A stretch of DNA of 64,000 bases from the NCBI RefSeq assembly GCF_016920785.2, contig NW_024609880.1, positions 63,551,830 to 63,615,829 on the forward strand, read 5' to 3'. Origin of the DNA: Ixodes scapularis. Lineage: Eukaryota; Arthropoda; Arachnida; Ixodida; Ixodidae. The translations under genes and the position numbers were made by a program. Below the pieces are notes generated by a model, which saw nothing but the letters and a program-made list of their open reading frames with translations, was not told the origin of the DNA and made no database searches. Shown here in pieces: positions 33,092 to 45,159 of the stretch; position 1 is the stretch's first letter; the number at the start of each line of letters is the position of its first letter.

Positions 33092-35143
33092 GACGTCGAA
33101 GCCAAGGGCAATATACATCTACATTGGTCAGGTTGACCGGCCACAAAAAAATACTAATTTTCTCCGTTCCATGCAGAGAGGTTCTGCGCGGATCTTCAAT
33201 GAAGACTCTCTTCAGTTTGTCCCCGTGCTGCCGGCTATAGAACCATTTGGCTAAGTTTAAGTAGTATGTCTCCGTTTGTCAAATATACTTTTATTCAGCA
33301 GCTCACCTAATAGCTAGTCAACTAAGCTCATATTTCAACCCGAACGATATACTAATATCGCTTTAGTGGGACCCCCCCCCCCCCCCCCCGCCCCCCCATC
33401 GTACGTAATATAATACATAACCCGCTCGTCAAAATGACTTCTCGATTACTACTAAAACCTGAATTGAAATACGAGTATCAGCTGCTTAGTGGGGCGCCGG
33501 CGGGTTAACATGGTCCTTGGCTCAAGAAGCAGTTGCTTAATTTTCGTAATTTTCCTGCAGCATGTGTTGTTGGCCGAGCAGACGACTGAAGCTGTTTCGT
33601 TAACGCGGATACGCACAAAAGCTCGATTTCGCGGACAGATAAGTAGCGTGGTCGAGGCATGCGAGTTAGCTGAAAAGTTACTCTCTGTGGAACAATTCTA
33701 TAGTCATCGCCGCTTTCCTTAGGTGATCAAAACTGATTAGTATATTACCGTCTCTCCGGAGCCCATAGTTTCGGTTTTGAACGAAATCTCCGAAACGAAA
33801 GTTTGACACGAAAAGAACAAAAAAACACCGGCAAAACAAAACTATGCTTTGCAAGTTTATCTGCACCGGCTACACTTAACCGTCTCAGTTCAAATACCTA
33901 TAAAATTGGGCATTAAACAAAAGAAAATCTGTTAAATTGAACGCGCCGCCTGTTCAGGCGGCCCAGCCGAGCCGCCGCGACCTGGACTCAGCCGCCATAT
34001 TTGTTTGGCGGGGGCGCCCCCTATAGGTCGCTGGAGTCGCGAATAGTCTTTTTGTGTTTGCAAAAGTAATCTGCACAAAACACTCGTTCGGAGCTCCAGG
34101 ACGTCTTCATAATGTATACATAAATAATAGAAATTAAACCCCAACTGATGGCATATAATTGCCAAGTGAAAGAACTACTGGGTGCACAAGTGACAAGTCC
34201 GAGGCTGAGGAGCTCACTCACTGCAAACGTACATTTGAAAAGAGAGGTCACAACTGAGGCTGTCGGCAAAGCTTGATCAACGTCAAAGGAAGAAAGAGGG
34301 AAAGTCTCCAGACAAAAAATTGTGGTCAGCGGCCTTCGAAAAAGACTTTCCGGAATCGCACTGTCGTCCCTCCACGCGCTGATATGAAAGCACCCGAGCT
34401 TCTACCACGTGGTTCATGACACAGCCTGAGCCATGTCGGCGACCGGTTCGCGAGGGGTTGGCGGTGGGGTTACGTTGATGGTCACTCGGATTAGCCCTTG
34501 CTGTACTGAGCTACCGCCTGCAGTGCCTTATCGCCGGCTGGTGTCAACAACGAGAACACACACACCCTGTCTACACCAAAACTACAAGCGTTCACCGCAC
34601 ACGCGTCGCCGCCGCTTTTAAGCTTTTGTGAAATTGCTTTCTTTTGCCGCGGAGAACCGCCTTATCTTAACTACGCGCCTGAAATCCTTTTAGGCGGGCG
34701 TATACAATATCAAGCGTTTCGAGAAATGCCCGTGGAGTAGAACTATGGGAAAATTCGGAGCCCGCGATGTCGATATCGTCGCCGTTGTGTTAGTACGCCG
34801 TCGCGTACTACAGTCCCCCGTTGGGGGAGGGGGGGGGGGGCGGTCTTACTACGATAACATGGCGACAGCGTTTACACTTTATGTATTTACGCGAGGCTCG
34901 AGTATTTGGGGATAATGCTGCCGGTTGGTGTGCCCCTTTGTGCCTGATATTATCGCCCGTGACGCCAGCGAGTGAGATGGCGACAGGCATGACTGCTCAG
35001 TAAACAGGCGTCGGCGGCCATGTTTTGCTGGTTGAAGCGAACCCCCTTGTCCTTGACAGCGAGCGGGGAAATGCGAAAAAAAGATTGTATCGGCCGTTTT
35101 GCCAGAACTAGCGACGAGTGTCGTCTGCGGTTTCCGGCAACTA
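33092..35143. other. Unassigned 2-kb stretch with C18 tract and a small repeat
   Basis: A C18 homopolymer lies at 33372-33389. At about 33995-34050 the block CGCCATATTTG..GGCGCC..CCTATA..TGGAGTCGCGAATAG recurs at 47410-47462. No host exon recognised. Confidence 0.4.
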
Positions 35144-35146
35144 TTA

Positions 35147-35709
35147 AGCGCGAGACACATGGACGGCAGAATCGTCCGATCCGACGTCCGATCCGACAGT
35201 CCGAACGCCGCTCCGAATCGCCGCACGCGACAGTTTGAGACACACGCTTCCGACCTTGCGTACGACACGACGATCCGTTCGGCTCCGCCCAGGAGATCCA
35301 AGCACTCCAGCGGAGGTCCGCGTTCATAGATCTCTGGTCCCAGATTGACGGTTTAGCTCACACGAGCGAAGTTAGAAGCTCGTTCTAGTTAGTTAGCGCG
35401 TGCATTCTTTGCCGGGGCCATCTTTCTCGAATGGGTGAGCGAGATCCTCGCGTCCGGCTTCCCGCGCCCGTCCCGTGTTCTTATTCGTCCCGCCATACCC
35501 AGTACGGCATCATGACATTCGCGCTAGCTGTGCTGCCATTGGCTAGACGCATCCGACAATCCGTCCGCCGTGCGAAACTATCTGGCGCGTTGGACGCGTG
35601 TCGGATCGCCGATCCGACGTCTGAAGCGACCTAATTTTTCGGATCAGGCAGTCGTACTGCCGGATCGGACGTCGGATCGGATGGTTTTTTCGCGCATGTG
35701 TCTCGCGCT
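35147..35709. mobile_element. PIF/Harbinger-like non-autonomous element with TTA duplication
   Basis: The 15-bp perfect ends AGCGCGAGACACATG (35147-35161) and CATGTGTCTCGCGCT (35695-35709) are flanked by TTA on both sides. Subterminal GTCCGATCCGACGTCCGATC and its inverse (CGGATCGGACGTCGGATCGG) lie near each end. There is no coding region. Confidence 0.78.
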
Positions 35710-35828
35710 TTATGCCATAATCGTGAGCTTAGCGAGGAAATGATTTTTGCTAGCCACAGAACACTACCACGCAGAAAGGGAATGCTTGAACATGTTTTTG
35801 TTCTGGATATATATCAGGGATATATATG

Positions 35829-35857
35829 AGAGATAGAGAGAGAGAGAGAGAGAGAGA
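35829..35857. repeat. (GA)n microsatellite
   Basis: GAGAGATAGAGAGAGAGAGA-type run, just beyond TATATATATC-like sequence. Confidence 0.85.
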
Positions 35858-35934
35858 TGAAGGTAGAGCGGAAGAGGAAATAGCATATAGTGTCGCAGGA
35901 GAATAAAGTAAACAAAGTTCCTAGTGGCCGATGG

Positions 35935-36830
35935 CTGCATGATCTTTTCTCGGATCACTAGTCCGTAATATGATACCTCTTTGTACACAGTAGTTTCTCC
36001 TTAATTTAAGTGTGTGAACGATTTCTTTAGTTATCATTGGCCTCATCTGAATAAAAATATATAAAAGATGTGTGTTGGTTTCATGAAACTGGAACTCAGA
36101 GTCAGTTCTTGTATAAAACACTGCTAAGTGTAGGCTTTAAAAAAGGACCCTACTTTGGGGAGTTGTATCTTCTTTCTCAATAAAATGATGCAACATGTTT
36201 TAATGGAAATGAATGCCAAAATAGAGTATAACAGGTTACCTAAATTTAAAAAAAATCGAGGGTGGTGTTTTTTTGTTTTTTTTTATTCGCATCGGAATTT
36301 TTCTTTGTTTGATTTTTTTCCCATGTTTGACTAAATATATCCTAACTATTGTATCACACAGATACCTTAGTTATTTTTTAAATATTAGCTATATATTAGT
36401 AGAATAATATCTGCAAATTATATCATAATGATTAAATTATTTCATGAGATACAGACCTCCAAAGTTTGCCATTTGTCGTTCGAGCAGGCATGTTTGTCAA
36501 TTTTTAGAAAAATAAATAAATTTTAAATAAATATGATTACTTTATTTTACAAGCAAGCTATACCCATAGTTTGCGCCTAAAACGTATTAGAGTTCTCCTA
36601 ATGTTATCGCTTTAGTTATTCACTCTCAAACGGGCCCCCTCCATCAGTGCGCGTTAACGCAACTGTCCACCAGCTCATGCATTACGATTTTTCCTGTCCC
36701 CAAGTATTTTTTCTAGTCAAAACTAAGTTTGGATTCGTTCATACCAGACACTAGACAATAACATATAAAAGCATCAGTTGATTTGAAAATGTCGACTAGC
36801 CATCCTTTGGTCGATCTTATCTGAAATCAC
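35935..36830 (+). repeat. 0.9-kb AT-rich dispersed repeat, copy 2
   Basis: Inverted relative to 27563-28442. The two copies enclose about 7.5 kb that contains the minus-strand transposase and the 31.5-33.1 kb hAT element. Differences between the copies are scattered substitutions and small indels. Confidence 0.8.
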
Positions 36831-37326
36831 CCCTATATTTCAGGTTAGCTGTGGGTGAGGGACTGTGCGCTTCTAATGTTAGGCTTTGTTTTGCCTACTT
36901 TTGATGTTAGCTATAGTCTTGTGCTTCTAGTGGTAAACTTTTGCGTATTTTTTTAATATTAGCTGATAGCCATTGCCGTCTAAACTGCTCTCGTTTTTAT
37001 TATTTTTTTTTTTTTTGTAAGCAGGCTGTTTGTTTATTTTGCTCTAAACTAGTACTCTAAACCAAGAGACTTGGTCTTTCAAGGTTATGGTAGGATGCGA
37101 GCGCGTGGTATCCTCCGGCTCCTTTTCTTCTTTCTATTACCTTTGACGGGTCCCAACTGAGCGTGCCTGGTGACGATAGACAAAGAAGCCGCCCTCGTGC
37201 CCGGCCCGGACTGCACGTGCGTTCCGGTCTGGTGCCAGTCTCGAGCCGGTCGAGCCTTGAGCCAGTCAAGCCAGCCACGACTAACTCGCTCTTACCTTTA
37301 TTACTGAACGTCTTTAATGTAAATAT
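36831..37326. other. Unassigned sequence
   Basis: I see no gene. It includes a T-rich tract near 37000-37017 and a GC-rich CGTGCCCGGCCCGGACTGCA-like segment at about 37196. Confidence 0.4.
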
Positions 37327-37523
37327 AGGGAGTATTCACTGGCGGCCATAGCTGTGTGCGCTACTGCTGAGCGCGTGCTGATGGCGAGCTTCCACAGTTC
37401 TTTTGCAACGTGCATTCCGCACCATCAAGAGTGCCAGTCTTAGCAGCCTATTGATGTGAGCTCGTTCTGAGCATACGCTCTAAACAGCACCCACAAATAT
37501 GGCGTCCAGTGAATACTCCCTAT
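37327..37523. mobile_element. MITE family D, complete copy flanked by TA
   Basis: GGGAGTATTCACTGG (37327) is inverted as CCAGTGAATACTCCC (ending 37523), with TATA directly on each outer side. The extended arms GCGGCCATA and TATGGCG also pair. It is a Tc1/mariner-type candidate because of the TA flanks. A decayed copy lies at 19838-20015. Confidence 0.75.
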
Positions 37524-37532
37524 ACTTGTCCA

Positions 37533-37748
37533 ATAGACCGGCGTCTCACCAGCCAGTTTGACTACGCCACCGCTGCCGCAATGCATCGAGGGAACTTTAG
37601 TTTTCTGCACGTGCGACAACCTCGCTGGAGCTCTGCGCGTGTTAAGCACGAGACGGCACGAGCCCTCTTGTGCAATGCCGTTTGCCCCCTGTGAACTAAA
37701 GTTATGGCGGCGTCACGCACGCGTTGAACGCTTGGTGAGATCGGTCTA
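37533..37748. mobile_element. MITE family A copy
   Basis: The ends ATAGACCGGCGTCTCACCA and TTGGTGAGATCGGTCTACT are imperfect inverted repeats. The body matches 3320-3520. It sits only about 10 bp from the family-D element, so the two form an insertion cluster. Confidence 0.6.
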
Positions 37749-38085
37749 CTCCTTCCCAAGACCCGGCACTCATGTCTTACATCTGACCACAACCAGCGCA
37801 GGATTAAGGAGTTCTCACAAGACGCAGGCTGGGCAAGGACAACGCTGTTGGCCCTGTAACGAAGTACACAGCCCCAGCTCATGGAAGTTCGCGACAGCAA
37901 CGGGCCACTACTGCCGGAAGCGAGGCTATATAAAAAAAAAAACAAAAAAAAACTGCATTTAAAAGAAAAAAAGGCTACAAAGAAAGGACCACAACGCAAC
38001 AACTACTTAGGCACACCAAGAGGGCCGCGACCTCCTGAACAACAAATGTCAACATTACATGACTTTCACTCGATAACGTTTTTAA

Positions 38086-38712
38086 AGGAGCTGTGCAACG
38101 ATATTCAATTGGAATGTTTTTCTCTCTACACGAGCTTACTGGCACACCTGGGACTCAAGGATACTCACACGCAACGCCATTGGCCAAGAAACTCCTTTGT
38201 TGCGGGGTAATTTCAAGGACAAAAGCCATCATTTTCATTCAATCTCTCCTTTGCAAACTTTGATGACGTAACTCGGGGATCGCAGTACACCCAAGTGACG
38301 ATATTTGAAGGCGGTTCATAGATTGGACCCGAGCATTGCGTGGGCACTCGACTTGGGCTCGTGACAATTGCTAGCTCGAGAAGCATTCGGGTAGTGGCCC
38401 GTGTCCAATCGCTGCAACGACGACAACAGCCGAGCCATAACAATGTCTGGAACTCAGCGCGTGTCCTGCGCTTGGCCAACCCCAGCGCGTGGCTATGATC
38501 AACACTGGCGGCATATAATCGGCTCCAGATCACGTGGCCGCTTGTTCTGGCTGCGAGTTGAGAGGGTGAACGCTGCTCGTTTTTCTCAAATTTTTTTCTG
38601 GGACTTCTTTTGCGTGGGGTGAAAAACGAACGCGTGTTTCATGGGTCATTAACGTTAGGGATCCGTTTTGAGCGGTATTTGTGCACAGTACAAAAATTGT
38701 TGCACAGCTCCT
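38086..38712. mobile_element. TTAA-target MITE, copy 1
   Basis: AGGAGCTGTGCAAC (38086) is inverted as GTTGCACAGCTCCT (ending 38712), and TTAA lies on both sides (38082-38085 and 38713-38716). The body is collinear with 49979-50588. A TTAA duplication points to piggyBac or Kolobok; no transposase is present. Confidence 0.85.
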
Positions 38713-38716
38713 TTAA

Positions 38717-39300
38717 GGATCATCTTTCTTGTGTTTCCCATGATTTCAATGTGGTACTGGGGAATTGGGGTAGCTCTTGCTTGTAGAATGCACACTTCAT
38801 TGGCATCTACAGGACTTCAAGTTGGTGTCAGACATAATGCACAAGCTGATGGATTCTTTAGCATACAAGGTGAGCCAAACTTGCAGCATGTAACACACTC
38901 GTGCATCCTTATCTTAAGTATGCATCTGAAGTCGGATACCTGCAGACCCGTCTCGTCAAGCAGCTCAATATTTAATTCCTTTTGGTTTGTACAATTTATT
39001 GTCTACAGATGTACCGTACCAGTAACATCATTAGAAGGTGTAAGGGCTTCATAAGTATTTTATGATATTTAAAAATGACTGCACCTGTCAGTAAAGCTAC
39101 CCGCACATTTGTGAAGTGTCAAGAAAGCATTTTGATTGTGTATGGTGTGTCTGCGTGTCATTTATCTTTTTTTTCATTTTGTGATATCTTTTTTGTTATG
39201 TACTCATCCTGTGTTCTACTTGTAGTGAATGCTCCTGCCGCGGCCTTTTACTTGGCTGGCAGTTTTGTGAAATAAATAAAATTGTGACCTTGATTTTGTT
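38717..39300 (+). other. Possible exon or 3' untranslated remnant, unassigned
   Basis: The open segment from 38717 to about 38870 (..YWGIGVALACRMHTSL..) has GTGAGC at its end (AAG|GTGAGC, 38870). AATAAATAAAATTG with a GT-rich downstream stretch lies at 39273-39290. I recognise no protein family, so this could be a host exon piece interrupted 5' by the TTAA MITE, or chance. Confidence 0.25.
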
Positions 39301-40355
39301 CTTTTTTAACATAATTTCTGTGCTTGTGTATATTCATGGAGATTTTGATCTCGCATTCGCTTATTTTGCATTGTTCTTTGGGTGTGATTTGAATTATTTT
39401 TGCCTCATTCCCTTTTACTGAAATAACCAGCAATTGCTTGACTCGAGAACTAGGTGCTGCAACCGAGCGCTAGTTTCCAAGTCTGCACCAGGACGCTGGC
39501 CCAGGAGTCTAAAAGCAGCGTAAATCGCAATTAAACCTGAATTTTTTTTAGTACAAACGAATAACAGAAAAGATACAGACACTCTGATAAAATTACAAAG
39601 TAACAAAACTAAACGAAAACGGAGTTTTCATTTCTAAAAACGGTTTCATCAAATAAAATAACGAAAATTATACCCTCGGAAAAGTAGCGGCACTGCGTAG
39701 CCCCGTAGCGAAAGGCCCGCGGTGTCGCAAATTTTTACAGCATGCACAGAAATACGTAGCGATTTTTATCATTACTAGTACTGCAGGCAGCTTAAAAGTG
39801 CCAGCTTAGCGTCAACCACATCAACACTTCCCCGACTAGAAAGAAAATAGTATGCTGTTTTCTAGGCCGCCAAATTGTTTTTAACACCCGTAGGCCAAGA
39901 CCTCCCGAAAGCTCGCCAAGGACACGTATTAAAGAGTAGTCAATCATTTGAAATCGTGGAGAATAAAATTGCAATTTGGCGGTTTTATATGATGATTCAA
40001 AACGACTTGCAATTCCTGTGAAGCCGAACACTAGCAAGGCATTGACCTAATGCAACTCGGTAGGGACGATTATCCAAAGTACTTTCGGGATGCAAGGTTG
40101 GACGAACAGATCTATAGAGTGGCTTCAGGACGGTCAGATACGAATGCGGGCTCTAAATGAGGTCATTGCCACACTTGTATGACAAGTTCACACGATCGGC
40201 ACCTCGCCCGCTTCCGCTGACGGAGACGTCGAGACGCTGGGGAAATTCCAGAGGGCGCCTCCGTCGCAAACCGGAAGTTAGAGGTGGGGTAAGAAGGGTT
40301 TTTAAAGGAGAAGGAAAGAGAATGCGCCACTTTTCCCAGATACAGGGACTTTATG
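39301..40355. other. Unassigned AT-rich sequence
   Basis: I see no gene or repeat family. Confidence 0.4.
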
Positions 40356-40361
40356 CTAAAT

Positions 40362-40409
40362 TAGAGTTCCTGTATAGGCTCCCTACGGAGGTAGCTATAC
40401 AGGAACTCT
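40362..40409. repeat. Perfect 16-bp stem hairpin
   Basis: TAGAGTTCCTGTATAG (40362-40377) and CTATACAGGAACTCTA (40394-40409) around a 16-nt loop that is itself partly self-complementary (CTCCCTACGGAGG). Probably a small MITE relic. Confidence 0.6.
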
Positions 40410-42301
40410 AAGCTAAATACGACAACAGCGCCACTCTTTATCTTTTGTCTTCACTGTGGTCACTTTGAGCTCTGAGAAAGCATGTTTTTGCGTAAGAACA
40501 ACAGAGAAAACTCTTTTTGTGGTAACTTTTATCAGATTTTAGAACAAAATAAAGGGCGCGTGATGTTTTCTGAATTCTTTAGATTGCAAGGCTTGGCGGC
40601 ACAATTAATATTGTTTTTATACGACCATGTCTCAACAGTGATTTCAGGTAGCGCGTCCCGACCTAGGCGCATCCTAACTTCGGTAGTAATTCGCGACGCG
40701 TCTGCTTGCGAGACGGGGGTGGCGCCCGTGAAACCCCATCCACCGTGTCTGTTTCGGCGCCAAAATGGCCGATTAAAGCCAAAATAGAAATCGCGTGCAG
40801 TTCCTCGAGTGACCACTGCGGAAGAAATGGCGGAGTTGGGATCGCCATTAGCTCGGTTCTCGAGTACGGATCGGTGCCACTTTTTCAGAGCAGGCTCTAT
40901 GGCAGTTTCCCAACTGAGTGGTTTCAGTAACGTTGGGCTAAGGCGAAACGACTTTATGTCAGTGTTGCCTGCGCGCCTTCCAAGTCCTCCAAGTAGTTAA
41001 CATGTTTGCAAAATATGGCATTTTTATGAAACTGAATACCATGTACGTTTTACTACACCATCGAAGAACATAGGCGGAGAGCCGCGCTGAGCAGGCTTCC
41101 AGTACAAGAGAGTGGCAGACAATTTCAGGCTGATATGGGGCGCGAGAGTCGCACCAGCCGCATCAGCATCAGCAACATGACGGCGGCTTAGGAGTGTTTT
41201 TTGGAAAGTAGTTGGACGGCATAAAATAACCCTACGATGTTGCCTTCGCCTGCACTGCAGCATTCCTATACTCCGTATCACCTTGTACCGCAGGAAAGGC
41301 TACAAGCACGAGCTCCTTGCTCTAGGGCGCATCTCGGCGGCACAAGCTCACGTGCACCAAGGGCAGCTGCCAACGCTATGAGCTCGCGCTTCTAGCCTTC
41401 GCTGCGGTACAACATAAGGTGAAACGAAGTATAGTGCTTGCCCTTTCTCCCCTCGCCTGTTGCCTTCGTATATACTGTACGCAACTGGTAACACGGAGTA
41501 TAATGAGATCGCCGTCCGCTGCGTTCCTTATAAACCCGATTCTGCCTATGACGGTTTGATTTACAAACAACTGCATATTTCCAGGTGACTTCTATATAAG
41601 TTCTGAAGACACGTAATCCGGAAAACTCGGGGATACACCAAACGAAGGAGTGCGCGTCGTTGAAAATCACACGCGCAATTTAATCTTGCCTTTGTGCTCA
41701 GCTGAATTATTGATTTTTTTTTTCTCTCGTCACTGTTCGCTATAGGAACATTTAGCCGGAAATGCCAATATACGCAGAGGTTATCCCAGTGATTTAGATG
41801 ACAATCTTCATCGTAGAATTGTTCGTCATAAACACCGGAATCCAGGAGCCCAGTTACACACAGCTGTGGCAGATCTGCTCGCAATTTGTTCACTTGCTCA
41901 ATTAAGAAAAGTGGTCGAATAAAATATTACATCATCAACAAACAAGACAATATACGATAAAGCATAATAGTTTATGTTAAAACGCGGGCATTTTACAAAC
42001 AATAGTAAATGCTGGAAACAAAAAACTTGCGTTTCGTGGAAGCTCTAATAAATCCCAAAAGTCCTTGCTTCCCGCCAAGTACTGAATTTCTTTTGTCACG
42101 ACTGTCCAAAACCCCCGTGAGCTTCAAATCAAGAGGTATCCTCCGGTCTAAATCCTTCCAACACAGACTGCATGCAAGCAACACCTCACGAGGCAACAAG
42201 GCAGTAGCGATGAATTCTTTTCATCGCCAGTTTTCATCGTAGGTGGCGTCGAAAATTCAGCACTATGACCTTGTCATCTAGGAGGCCCCTGGTACAGGTA
42301 C
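40410..42301. other. Unassigned sequence with a family-B MITE right end
   Basis: About 41290-41436 resembles the right half of MITE family B (GCTC..GGCGCATCTCGGCGG.., GAGCTCGCGCTTCTAGCCTTCGC, AAGGTGAAACGAAGTATA). I recognise no host exons in the remainder. Confidence 0.4.
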
Positions 42302-42718
42302 GGTGCCTGGAACGCGTATCCGACTGGTGTGTTTACCGCGTCCAAAAACGATGGTCCCTCGACTTCCATCTGATGACGTCATAGAAGTGTCACGGTGTCG
42401 CCGGCCGCGATCCTGGCGGCGTCACAGCAAGCGATGGTGGATGTGGCAGACGCCTGTTCTGCTGCAGGTCGCTTTCCAGGTTGACAGCCCACGGAAGCTT
42501 CGGCAGTCAGGAGTTGGAACCCCGCGACGACAGCGAAACTCGCGTCCGGTTGTGCTCTTCGACAGCACTTCTGCGACCAACCGCCAGGTTCGCGACAACC
42601 GACAACGTGACACTTTGTTTTTTTTTTGACGTCATTTGTCCCCCTTTCGGGACAACTTTTGATGCGTGAGCGGGATAAAACGCCAAAAACGCAATATGGA
42701 GACGCGTTCCAGGCACCA
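42302..42718. mobile_element. MITE family E with TA-type flanks
   Basis: GGTGCCTGGAACGCGT (42302-42317) is inverted at 42702-42717, and longer imperfect arms pair CCGCGATCCTGGCGG with CCGCCAGGTTCGCG. The outer bases read TA on both sides. The first half recurs at 63557-63720 (TATGGTGCCTGGATCGCGTC..). Confidence 0.75.
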
Positions 42719-43990
42719 TAATCTAAGTGCGTTTGAGAAGCACCGGCTCTGCTAGACTCGCCAAATAGAAATTTGGAGCCGAAAGTTCGCGAAAAACGTT
42801 AATCGGACTTCGACAAAAAAAAAAAAAAAAAAAAAAAAAAGGTATAATTGGCGTGTTTCGTAAACTTCGGCCGCGACCTTGTGTTTAATGATTTTAGCGC
42901 CCCTGAATAAGAGGACCACAGTACTGAATTTTTTTTGGCGTCGCTATAAAGAAAGCTAGCGCGGGACAGAGGCTGCGCACGAGTGCTTCGTCAGCGTTCG
43001 GCTGGGACTCGTGTTTGTACGCTGACGCAGTACTCGTGTCCAACCTGTCTTTAGATGACGCGGAAAGTTTGAATTCCATGGCCTCCTCTATACTCACAAA
43101 GCCTGGCAGTTCGACGGCGGCGCTATAGGGTACACGGTCGCAGATTTGGAGCGCGAGGAGCTGGTAGCACAGAGCATCAAAAACCAATTTCTCGGGGAAC
43201 CTAATCGTCAGCGCACAGCTTTTGCAGCGGCGAAGACCCGAAACACACTTGTTCTCTCAGGAGAAGTGTGTTTCGGCGTCTCGCCGCAGCGGGGCGCCCT
43301 TGACCCGGCTTTCCTCTTATCCGTCGTCTGCCGCTCCACCTTTTCCATTTCGGCGGCCTCTTGTCGCGGCGATCTGCCAGGCTTTGTCAGTATATAGGAG
43401 GCTATGGTTCAGCACAGGGGCTTTGCTATCTACATCGGGCGTTGGTTCTAATCTGGAAAGATAGACGGGGTCTTCAAAGCGGTTTGGTCATCGCCGGCCG
43501 CCCAGCAGACTCAGGGGAGTCGGCCTCGGTTGCTGCCTATTCAGCCAAAATTGCCAGACGGGCGAACTGTACAGCTTCGGCCCCAACTTGCGCATGTGAC
43601 TGTCCAACTCGGTGTTCTCGACTTCCGTCGATGTGGCCCTTGTGTTCACGACCAGGTCGTAACGATGTAGGCACGCCTCTTCGGGGTCGAACAAGTGGCG
43701 CTGCGCCTAAAACGGGAGTTCAGAAGGAATTATTAGAGTGAAGCCACATTAATTCCCGACACTTTCTAATACATGTGCTCCTTTACGGGCACTTCGAAAC
43801 TGCGCTGGCGTTAAAAAAGAACGCCATTACACATATCTATCTGGCAAACATATCGTCCGAAGGTTCGAGAAGGTTTCTGATTATCCTACATCGGTGTAAT
43901 GAACGCAGAACGAAATATATGTCGCTCCCCCAACCCGGCGCTCCGCAAGGTCGCTTCCCCGCAAACGCGTTAAACTGCTTTTTTTTTTTT

Positions 43991-44022
<32 letters not shown>

Positions 44023-44780
44023 TGGTAGGAGGCAGAGATAAAGCATTATTTGCATGATAACAAACCATCTTCAATTCAACAAAATGCCACACGACACTTC
44101 AACAAAGCAAAAGCAAAAGTAAACAACAGCACATTCACACGATAAGAGATAGTACAAATAAACGTCGGCTATTTGTAGCCGTGTTGCAACTAAAAGCAAA
44201 ACAAAAGCCAAGATCTAGGATAGAATCATATAATATACCTCCGACACTATGCATGTGATCAACAGCAACACCTTCAGATAAAATTACAAAGGAAACATAT
44301 GTCTTTGAAATTGGCCATGTATAGTGATTATGTTCTTGGTGCAGTACATCGGTCAACATAAAAATGCGATTTTGCTACTAACCAGGAACCCTCTGCAATC
44401 ATTTTTAAGACTAGAAAACATTTTACTAAATTCAATGTTCGAATTCGTTCTATTTACAGTTTCAGTTGATTGAAAAGTTGACGTTTGTCAGCCACAGTCG
44501 GTTCTTGTGGCCGCTCTCCTTCGCCTTGGCTTTTTAATCGGGCATGCACACAGGCTGTCTCTTGGTGTGGTTAAAAGTCTATGTGTATGTATTCATTGTA
44601 AAAGTTAGAAGTAGTATACTTGCAGAATATTACTTCGGACTTTTGACGCATGTCACCCCTTCTCCGCCCATGAGTAGTTGGTGGCGAAAAGAAAAAAAAG
44701 GCGATACTCACGGCTCCGCCTTATTTAGTTACTTTAGCCGACGAGGCGCCCCCTGTCCACTGCCCTAGGGCCATACGGAT
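42719..44780. other. Unassigned sequence, probable GT92 intron or 3' flank, with small inverted repeat and homopolymers
   Basis: A26 at 42815-42840; T22 directly joined to G20 at 43979-44020. CTGCCAGGCTTTGT..AGTATA..GGAGGC at 43377-43410 is inverted at about 43070-43107. GAAACACACTT and AAGTGTGTTTC (43240-43275) form an inner hairpin. Downstream GT92 exons must lie in this direction but none is convincing. Confidence 0.4.
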
Positions 44781-44792
44781 TTAGCGACTCAC

Positions 44793-45159
44793 ATCGTGCA
44801 GGCTGAAGGCGACTCGGGAGCCGGCTTCCATGACCAGACGCGCCTTGACCAGGACTCTGGACGTAAGTCCTGGAGGCTCGACCAGGGAGCTCCGCAGCAC
44901 GTTGGTCTGCGTGATTAACTCGGTCGCCGACGGACGCTGGCCGTAGAACGGGTAGCTGAGGAACGTCAGGGCGGTCGCTTTGGGCGCCGAGGCCAGCAAA
45001 TCCTGAAGGGTGGCCACTCGGCGAAGGGACACGAACTCGTTCAGGGAGGCCGTCAGCACGTACTCGGTCGACGTCGGCACGTAGCGCAAGATGCAGTCGT
45101 TGATGAACGCACCGTCTGCCACCTCTGAAATCCTGGACGTGGGCAGGCCTCTCCAGATT
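44793..45159 (-). CDS. Glycosyltransferase family 92 (DUF23), internal exon
   Basis: A minus-strand exon between acceptor TTTTTTTCAG|AATCTGG and donor GAT|GTGAGT. It is 367 nt: one base completes the codon split in the upstream exon, then 122 codons. After IWRGLPTSRISE comes VADGAFINDCILRY, the conserved NDC(L/I)xR block of GT92. YVLTASLNEFVSLRR follows, where most members have DxDEF, and then SRVLVKARLVMEAG with a later HD that resembles the C-terminal 'K-iv-p..H' part. GT92 enzymes are Golgi type II membrane glycosyltransferases, often galactosyltransferases. The substitution at the DxD-like position (SLNEF) questions metal binding. The gene continues beyond this exon, since the donor is in phase 0. 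Confidence 0.75.

Noticed and set aside
36831..37326. Possible host exon in the GC-rich part near 37.2 kb
   Set aside because: The open frames are short on both strands and no splice signals or protein motifs support them.
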